Of a stretch of 10,862 nt of DNA, positions 6,044-10,862 are shown one piece after another (the first letter of the stretch is position 1; each line of letters starts with the position of its first letter). The DNA is taken from NCBI GenBank assembly GCA_903868295.1, contig CAIPUQ010000275.1, forward strand, positions 1-10,862, in the 5' to 3' direction. A program made the translations under genes and the position numbers. The notes under the pieces were generated by a model, which saw only the letters and a list, made by a program, of their open reading frames with translations, had not been told where the DNA came from and made no database searches. The DNA is from an uncultured Roseiflexaceae bacterium (GTDB taxonomy: Bacteria; Chloroflexota; Chloroflexia; Chloroflexales; Roseiflexaceae).

Positions 6044-6925
6044 ATGTTCGTGACGCGCTCCTATGAGCAGCCTGTGGACTTCGTGGCGATGCAGCGGCTG
6101 GTTGCACGCTTGTGGTTTCAGCAGGCGCCGTATGTCTACGCCCTGCCGGGTGATTTGTCGTGGTGGCGTGCCGCCACCCCCGACGACACAGGGATCCGTG
6201 GTGCTACCCTGTGGTACCTCGACGACTCCCTCGTCGGGTTTGTGTGGCGTGCCGGTGACGATGCGGACATTCTCTACGACACCGCTGTCCCAGGACTCGC
6301 ATCGGCAATCTTGGCGGATGTCGCCGCCAAGACCCCTCCCGCGGGACTCGTCTATGCATTTGATCGCCATGTGGATCGGACGGACATATTGCGCAGTCTG
6401 GGGTATCACAAGGGAGATCCGCTCTTTCGTATGCACCTGATGGACCCAAATGACGCACCACATTACGAGATTCCACAGGGCTGGGAGGTTCGTCAACTAC
6501 CTACGGGCGATGCTGCCAATCAAGACCGTTCTGATGCGCAACGGAGTGCCTTTCAAAGCACCAAAATGACCCCTGAACGGTATGCTTTTGCGCGCTCGCT
6601 GCCCGGCTATACCGGCGACTGGGATCTCGTGTTGCGCACGCCAGCCGGTGACATTGCCGCATTTGTAACGATCTGGGTAGACCATGCGTCGCAGACCGCC
6701 CATTTCGAACCCGTCGGTTGTGTACATGCATACAAGCGCCAAGGATTGACCCGGATATTACTCTGCGAAGCCCTGCGCCGCTTATCACGTGCCGGCATAT
6801 CGACGGTCTGTGTGCTCAGCGCGCCGTTGTCGGCAGAGCATCCTGCAGGGTGGCTCTACGAATCGTGCGGGTTCCATCTGATTGACCATATCGCACAATG
6901 GTCCCGGGTACCCCAAGACGCATAG
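6044..6925 (+). CDS. GNAT-family acetyltransferase with two GNAT-like halves
   Basis: The 293-residue product is about twice the size of a single GNAT domain. The C-terminal half (about residues 145-290) has the acetyl-CoA signature FEPVGCVHAYKRQGL (221-235), where RQGL fits the pyrophosphate-binding R/Q-x-x-G loop, then a leucine-rich helix and the LYESCGF segment (271-277) typical of the last strands. The N-terminal half has GNAT-like traces (LVGFVWR at 63-69, DILRSLGY at 114-121) but no clear binding loop, so it is probably a degenerate copy. The acceptor substrate cannot be inferred. AGGAG overlaps the CpXC stop and precedes this ATG at good spacing, which fits coupled expression. Tandem GNAT proteins such as mycothiol synthase share the layout, but I see no reason to assign that activity. 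Confidence 0.85.
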   Translation: MFVTRSYEQPVDFVAMQRLVARLWFQQAPYVYALPGDLSWWRAATPDDTGIRGATLWYLDDSLVGFVWRAGDDADILYDTAVPGLASAILADVAAKTPPAGLVYAFDRHVDRTDILRSLGYHKGDPLFRMHLMDPNDAPHYEIPQGWEVRQLPTGDAANQDRSDAQRSAFQSTKMTPERYAFARSLPGYTGDWDLVLRTPAGDIAAFVTIWVDHASQTAHFEPVGCVHAYKRQGLTRILLCEALRRLSRAGISTVCVLSAPLSAEHPAGWLYESCGFHLIDHIAQWSRVPQDA

Positions 6926-6934
6926 TGGTATACT
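6926..6934 (+). promoter_or_regulatory. Possible extended -10 promoter of the pyrophosphatase gene
   Basis: TGGTATACT begins right after the GNAT stop codon: a TGn extension plus TATACT (five of six matches to TATAAT). No clear -35 is seen at the expected distance. It would start transcription near 6941, giving a leader of about 26 bases that includes CGGAG (6956-6960), six bases from the ATG. This would let ppa be expressed independently of the CpXC-GNAT pair. Confidence 0.45.
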
Positions 6935-6966
6935 GCCTGTAGTAATCTCGCAGAACGGAGCCGCAC

Positions 6967-7521
6967 ATGAATCTCTGGCACGAACTTGACCCAGGTCCAA
7001 GCTGGCCTGAAGTCATCAATGTCATCGTCGAAATTCCCAAGGGCTCCCGTAACAAATACGAATTCCACAAGCGCACCGGTGCGTTCAAACTCGATCGCGT
7101 GCTGTACTCAGCTGTCCACTACCCTGGTGACTATGGGTTCACCCCACAGACGTACTACGACGACCAAGACCCATTGGACGTTTTGGTGATGACCAATCTC
7201 CCGACGTTCACCGGCTGTATTGTCGAGGCGCGTCCAATCGGCTTGTTCAAAATGCTTGATCGTGGTGAACCCGATGACAAAGTCCTTGCCGTGCTCCACT
7301 ACGATCCCTTCTTTTCGGACTATACCGATTTCACCCAACTCCCGAGTCACTACATCCGCGAAGTCGAACACTTCTTCAAGGTCTACAAAGACCTCGAAGG
7401 CGGCCGTGTCGAGCCAATCGGCTGGGACAACGCAGCCGTGGCCAAAGAACGCATACGCTATGCGGTCAATCGGTACTGGGATATGCGGGCCGGCCGTGTC
7501 GACAAGACACCATTGATTTAA
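6967..7521 (+). CDS. ppa: Inorganic pyrophosphatase, family I
   Basis: This cytoplasmic enzyme hydrolyses pyrophosphate to two phosphates and pulls biosynthetic reactions such as nucleic-acid and aminoacyl-tRNA synthesis forward. The 184-residue length is typical of bacterial family I. The signature DQDPLDV is at residues 66-72, giving metal-binding D66, D68 and D71. Other conserved active-site residues are E22, K30, E32, R44, Y56, D98, D103 and K105 in the LDRGEPDDK segment, and Y140-K141 near the end. All expected residues are present, so it should be active with Mg2+. The ATG follows CGGAG and is the only sensible start. The Nudix gene follows after ten bases; both enzymes deal with phosphoanhydrides. 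Confidence 0.97.
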   Translation: MNLWHELDPGPSWPEVINVIVEIPKGSRNKYEFHKRTGAFKLDRVLYSAVHYPGDYGFTPQTYYDDQDPLDVLVMTNLPTFTGCIVEARPIGLFKMLDRGEPDDKVLAVLHYDPFFSDYTDFTQLPSHYIREVEHFFKVYKDLEGGRVEPIGWDNAAVAKERIRYAVNRYWDMRAGRVDKTPLI

Positions 7522-7534
7522 GGAGGCCGTCCTG
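7521..7534 (+). promoter_or_regulatory. Ribosome binding site deciding a CTG start
   Basis: AGGAGG at 7521-7526 overlaps the last base of the ppa stop codon and is followed by CCGTC and then CTG. This is a perfect Shine-Dalgarno sequence at normal spacing with no ATG, GTG or TTG in the Nudix frame nearby. It supports CTG initiation coupled to termination of ppa. Confidence 0.6.
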
Positions 7535-7981
7535 TCATTCACATCAGCACCAGACCGCGACCAACGCACCGCATATTCTGCAGGTGGCATTGTCTATCGC
7601 ACGCAGGCTGGGTTCATCGATGTGGCGATGATAGCGACACACAACGGCAAGCGCTGGGGCTTACCAAAGGGGCATGTCCGTAGGGGCGAAACATCCGAAG
7701 CCGCTGCCCTGCGTGAAATCGCCGAAGAAACGGGACTCCATGGCGTTGTCCAAACACATCTCACCACAATCGAATATTGGTTCCGGATTGGCACATTGCG
7801 CATTCACAAATACGTGGACTTGTTTTTGGTGCAATACACCCTCGGAGACATCCAACCACAACCGAGCGAAGTCGATGCCGCAGAGTGGGTCGATATTGAA
7901 TCCGCGATTGCACGTGCCTCGTTCCAGCGTGAGCGAGATGCATTGTCGAGTGCACGCCTGATTCTCAGCAACCCGCGCTGA
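7532..7981 (+). CDS. Nudix hydrolase, probably starting at CTG
   Basis: The complete Nudix box GHVRRGETSEAAALREIAEE (residues 47-66, followed by TGL) fits G-x5-E-x7-REU-x-EE-x-G-U and binds the catalytic divalent metal. Such enzymes hydrolyse nucleoside diphosphates linked to another group; the substrate here is unknown, though the short single domain resembles MutT/Ap4A-type members. The first beta strand of the fold, AYSAGGIVYR (residues 14-23), lies upstream of the first usable GTG (7622) and no ATG precedes it in frame. AGGAGG at 7521-7526 sits five bases before CTG at 7532, which is therefore the most likely start, giving 149 residues. Starting at GTG 7622 would remove the strand and leave the ribosome binding site far away. 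It ends just before the shared terminator. Confidence 0.88.
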   Translation: MSFTSAPDRDQRTAYSAGGIVYRTQAGFIDVAMIATHNGKRWGLPKGHVRRGETSEAAALREIAEETGLHGVVQTHLTTIEYWFRIGTLRIHKYVDLFLVQYTLGDIQPQPSEVDAAEWVDIESAIARASFQRERDALSSARLILSNPR

Positions 7982-7989
7982 CAAACCAA

Positions 7990-8027
7990 AAGCACCCCTC
8001 TGACTCCGCCGAGCCAGAGGGGTGCTT
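7990..8027. terminator. Bidirectional hairpin terminator between converging Nudix and sdhB genes
   Basis: A 13-bp perfect stem (7990-8002 with 8015-8027, core AGCACCCCTCTG) continues, after one A-C mismatch, with three more pairs (8004-8006 with 8011-8013) closing a four-base CGCC loop. On the minus strand it is followed by TTTGGTTT, a fair T-tract for ending the sdh operon; on the plus strand the tail is only TCGTT, so termination of the ppa-Nudix transcript is likely weaker or relies on the stable stem. It lies nine bases after the Nudix stop and ten before the sdhB stop. Confidence 0.88.
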
Positions 8028-8036
8028 CGTTATGGA

Positions 8037-8795
8037 TTAATCGACCGAAGACCCGCCAGAAATAGTTGCAGAAAGCAAATCACGGTTCAAGCGACCAATG
8101 AAGTGCAGCCCAATTTCTTTGGGGCATGCCGCAGTACACTCACCGATGTTGGTGCACCCACCGAATCCAGCGGCGTCCATCGTGGCAACCATGTTCAACA
8201 CGCGCGTCTTGCGTTCGGGCTGACCCTGGGGCAACAATCCTAAGTGTGCCACTTTGGCAGAGGTAAACAACATCGCAGATGCATTGGGGCAAGCAGCGAC
8301 ACACGCGCCACAACCGATGCATTGTGCAGCATCAAATGACAAATCAGCATTTTCTTTGGCAATCGGAGTGCTATTCGCGTCAGGCGCACTGCCGGTCGCT
8401 GCCGAGATGTACCCACCCGCGCGAATAATGTTGTCAAATGACCCGCGATTGACAACGAGGTCTTTGATAACCGGGAACGCTTTGGCGCGCCACGGCTCTA
8501 CCGTGATTTCATCGCCGTCTTTGAACGACCGCATGTGCAATTGGCACGTCGTCGTCGCGAGTTGGCCACCATGCGCCAAGCCATTGATCATCACGCCACA
8601 GGAGCCACATATTCCTTCGCGGCAATCATGATCAAAGGCAACCGGCTCTTCGTTTTTTGCGATGAGCTGCTGGTTCAAAATATCGAGCATCTCGAGGAAC
8701 GACATATCCGGCGAGACGTGGTCGACCTGGTATTTGACGAGCCGTCCAGATGCGTTTGCACCTTTCTGACGCCATACATTGATGGTGATTTTCAT
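8037..8795 (-). CDS. sdhB: Succinate dehydrogenase iron-sulfur subunit
   Basis: This subunit carries electrons from the flavin to quinone through three clusters. All ligands are visible in the 252-residue product: [2Fe-2S] in CREGICGSC with a later cysteine (C58, C63, C66, C84); [4Fe-4S] in CIGCGAC (C159, C162, C165) with C224; [3Fe-4S] by C169, C214 and C220 in CTNIGEC. The spacing equals that of E. coli SdhB. An insert after the third [2Fe-2S] cysteine (GLAHGGQLATTTC) and the long 131-150 linker fit the non-classical (type B) enzymes of Bacteroidota, Actinobacteria and relatives. GGAGGAG lies six bases before the ATG. It is the last gene of the sdhC-sdhA-sdhB operon, 20 bases after sdhA. 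Fumarate reductase (FrdB) is the alternative name, as the two cannot be separated by sequence alone. Confidence 0.95.
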   Translation of the reverse strand: MKITINVWRQKGANASGRLVKYQVDHVSPDMSFLEMLDILNQQLIAKNEEPVAFDHDCREGICGSCGVMINGLAHGGQLATTTCQLHMRSFKDGDEITVEPWRAKAFPVIKDLVVNRGSFDNIIRAGGYISAATGSAPDANSTPIAKENADLSFDAAQCIGCGACVAACPNASAMLFTSAKVAHLGLLPQGQPERKTRVLNMVATMDAAGFGGCTNIGECTAACPKEIGLHFIGRLNRDLLSATISGGSSVD

Positions 8796-8815
8796 TCGAT
8801 GCTCCTCCGGTCGAC

Positions 8816-10786
8816 TTACTTATAGCTACGGGTGGCGAGTTTGATGTTCTCGAATTGAAGCTGTTCGCGATGCAATACTGCTTGGCTTGGGTCGCCGAAA
8901 TGCTCCCATGCGGCGACATAGCAGTACTCATCGTCATTACGCAGTGCTTCACCCTCGTCGGTCTGACTCTCTTCGCGGAAGTGGCCGCCACATGATTCAG
9001 CCCGTTCGAGCGCGTCCCGAACCATCAGTTCACCCAATTCGATGAAGTCTGCCACGCGACCGGCCTTCTCGAGCTCTTGGTTGAGTTCGTTGCCAGACCC
9101 AAGGACACGTACATCGTTCCAAAACTGCTCGCGCAGTGCCGGCAACAACGTCAATGCCTTTTTGAGGCCTTCTTCGGTGCGTGACATACCGCAGTATTCC
9201 CACATGATATTGCCCAGCTCACGATGGAACGAATCAACACTGCGGGTGCCATTGATAGTCAAGAACTTCTGAATACGATCTTTGACCGTATTGACAGCCT
9301 CGGTCACTGCAGGATGTGCAGGATCAATCGGGTCGTACCCGCCCGTTGCCACGTAGTTGCCGATGGTCGATGGGAGCACAAAGTACCCGTCAGCCAATCC
9401 TTGCATCAACGCACTCGCACCGAGCCGGTTTGCACCGTGGTCCGAGAAGTTCGCTTCGCCTCCGACAAACATCCCTGGGATGGTCGACATGAGGTTGTAG
9501 TCTACCCACAACCCACCCATCGTGTAATGGACGGCAGGATAAATGCGCATGGGGCCTTTGTAGGGGTTTTCGCCGGTGATACGCTCGTACATATCAAACA
9601 AGTTGCCGTAGCGTGCCCGAACGGTCTTTTCGCCCAATCGTTTGATTGCGGCGCTGAAATCGAGATACACGCCCAAACCGCCAGGTCCTACTCCAAGGCC
9701 GTCGTCGCACACCATTTTGGCGGCGCGTGACGCAATGTCACGTGGTGCCAAATTTCCATAGCTCGGGTAGCGACGCTCGAGGAAGTAGTCACGCTCGTCT
9801 TCAGGGATTTTGTCCGGTGATCGTGAGTCGCCAGCTGTCTTGGGCACCCAGACGCGACCGTCGTTGCGTAATGATTCCGACATGAGGGTCAACTTCGACT
9901 GATGGTCGCCGCTGACGGGGATACAGGTGGGGTGAATTTGCGTGTAGCATGGGTTCGCAAAAAACGCCCCACGCTTGTGCGCGCGCCATGCCGCGGTCAC
10001 GTTACAGCCCATGGCGTTGGTCGACAGATAGTACACATTGCTGTACCCGCCGGTTGCCAAAATCACTGCATCGCCCAGATGCGACTCTATTTCACCAGTC
10101 ACCATGTCGCGGGTCACAATACCGCGTGCGCGCCCGTCGATGATGATGAGATCGAGCATTTCGGTACGCTCGTTGAGCTGTACGGTACCTGCGGCGACTT
10201 GACGACTCAACGCTGCATACGCACCGAGCAATAACTGCTGACCGGTCTGACCACGTGCATAAAACGTACGCGACACCTGTGCGCCACCGAATGAACGGTT
10301 GTCGAGGTAGCCACTATACTCGCGGGCAAACGGCACACCTTGCGACACACACTGGTCGATGATGTTGACACTCAACTCGGCCAAGCGATAGACGTTGGAC
10401 TCGCGGGCGCGGAAGTCGCCACCCTTGATGGTGTCATAGAACAACCGCTGCACACTGTCACCGTCGTTACGATAGTTTTTGGCTGCGTTGATACCACCCT
10501 GTGCTGCAATACTGTGGGCGCGGCGGGCACTATCTTGGTAACAGAACGCCTTGACGTTGTACCCTTGCTCACCCAATGTCGCTGCAGCCGCACCACCTGC
10601 AAGGCCAGTGCCGACGACAATAATCGTATGCTTACGGCGATTGGCCGGGTTGACCAGCTTCATATCGAACTTGTGTTTCGACCACTTTTGTTCAATGGGG
10701 CCAGCAGGGACATTGGCATTCAGGCGCGCATCGGTGTATTCGACCGGCTTCCGCGTTTCGACCTGTGGTTTTGTTTCTACGGTCAT
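8816..10786 (-). CDS. sdhA: Succinate dehydrogenase/fumarate reductase flavoprotein subunit
   Basis: The catalytic subunit oxidises succinate to fumarate on a covalently bound FAD at the membrane face. The 656-residue product has the dinucleotide motif VGTGLAGG (58-65) and the FAD-linking histidine in RRAHSIAAQGG (H91). Substrate-site residues are visible in IHPT (H285), SESLRNDGR (R307, the catalytic arginine), HYTMGG (H420) and SDHGANRLG (H450, R454). The SESLRNDGR form and the 50-residue N-terminal extension before the Rossmann motif are typical of type B enzymes with a single di-heme cytochrome b. The ATG follows GGAG at eight bases and comes 31 bases after the sdhC stop. All active-site residues are intact. 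Confidence 0.96.
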   Translation of the reverse strand: MTVETKPQVETRKPVEYTDARLNANVPAGPIEQKWSKHKFDMKLVNPANRRKHTIIVVGTGLAGGAAAATLGEQGYNVKAFCYQDSARRAHSIAAQGGINAAKNYRNDGDSVQRLFYDTIKGGDFRARESNVYRLAELSVNIIDQCVSQGVPFAREYSGYLDNRSFGGAQVSRTFYARGQTGQQLLLGAYAALSRQVAAGTVQLNERTEMLDLIIIDGRARGIVTRDMVTGEIESHLGDAVILATGGYSNVYYLSTNAMGCNVTAAWRAHKRGAFFANPCYTQIHPTCIPVSGDHQSKLTLMSESLRNDGRVWVPKTAGDSRSPDKIPEDERDYFLERRYPSYGNLAPRDIASRAAKMVCDDGLGVGPGGLGVYLDFSAAIKRLGEKTVRARYGNLFDMYERITGENPYKGPMRIYPAVHYTMGGLWVDYNLMSTIPGMFVGGEANFSDHGANRLGASALMQGLADGYFVLPSTIGNYVATGGYDPIDPAHPAVTEAVNTVKDRIQKFLTINGTRSVDSFHRELGNIMWEYCGMSRTEEGLKKALTLLPALREQFWNDVRVLGSGNELNQELEKAGRVADFIELGELMVRDALERAESCGGHFREESQTDEGEALRNDDEYCYVAAWEHFGDPSQAVLHREQLQFENIKLATRSYK

Positions 10787-10817
10787 ACCAGATACTCCAT
10801 TATGTCTACTTCAGGTG

Positions 10818-10862
10818 TTACTTCAAAATCCCCAGCAGGACGACAACGGGCACCGTTGCAAA
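10818..10862 (-). CDS. sdhC: 3' end of the succinate dehydrogenase cytochrome b subunit gene
   Basis: On the minus strand the frame entering at the right edge reads FATVPVVVLLGILK and then TAA. This is the end of a hydrophobic helix followed by one lysine, as expected for the last transmembrane helix of the heme-b membrane anchor. Only 14 codons are inside the window, so the assignment depends mainly on its place directly upstream of sdhA, where type B operons carry a single sdhC gene. Confidence 0.7.
   Translation of the reverse strand, partial: FATVPVVVLLGILK

Noticed and set aside
5663..6496. Minus-strand open frame of 277 codons opposite the CpXC and GNAT genes
   Set aside because: It spans two well-supported plus-strand genes and their junction, with no ribosome binding site of its own.
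1..10862. CRISPR arrays, insertion sequences, attachment sites, tRNA or rRNA genes
   Set aside because: I saw no regularly spaced repeats, no transposase or integrase motifs and no cloverleaf or rRNA-like sequence on either strand.

Overview
The window looks like a stretch of ordinary bacterial chromosome at moderate GC content, densely packed with genes. The best guess for the host is a filamentous member of Chloroflexota (class Chloroflexia). This rests on a long CpXC-domain protein, a type-B-like succinate dehydrogenase in sdhC-sdhA-sdhB order, and the mix of small housekeeping genes. It is an inference from gene content, not a proven assignment. I see no mobile element, CRISPR array, tRNA or rRNA gene.

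Layout from left to right. Bases 1-34 hold the start of a gene on the minus strand that leaves the window, preceded by a strong ribosome binding site and a 323-base leader/intergenic stretch. Bases 358-3924 form a tight minus-strand operon, read right to left: a ComM/YifB-family AAA+ protein, a small three-helix membrane protein, a DUF309-like helical protein, a metallo-beta-lactamase-fold hydrolase and a HotDog acyl-CoA thioesterase. The last four genes overlap one another at their junctions. Upstream of comM sits an unrecognised acidic 186-residue protein (3980-4540). Between it and comM lies a perfect 13-bp hairpin followed by T5, whose 3' arm is also the comM ribosome binding site.

Bases 4541-4732 are a divergent promoter region. 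To its right, a plus-strand cluster encodes a CpXC zinc-ribbon protein with a helical repeat tail, a tandem-GNAT acetyltransferase, family I inorganic pyrophosphatase and a Nudix hydrolase. The Nudix gene has no in-frame ATG at its proper N-terminus and most likely starts at a CTG. A bidirectional hairpin terminator at 7990-8027 separates this cluster from the converging sdh operon. That operon has sdhB (8037-8795) and sdhA (8816-10786) complete, and the last 14 codons of sdhC at the right edge.

Functional picture: the right side is respiratory and TCA-cycle metabolism (succinate:quinone oxidoreductase). The middle is housekeeping hydrolysis (pyrophosphate, nucleoside-diphosphate derivatives) plus an uncharacterised zinc-ribbon/helical protein. 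The left side couples a DNA-processing helicase-like ATPase with small metabolic hydrolases. The most distinctive signals are the terminator/ribosome-binding-site fusion in front of comM, the repeat architecture of the CpXC protein and the CTG start of the Nudix gene. I did not find a clear new multi-gene defence or mobile system.
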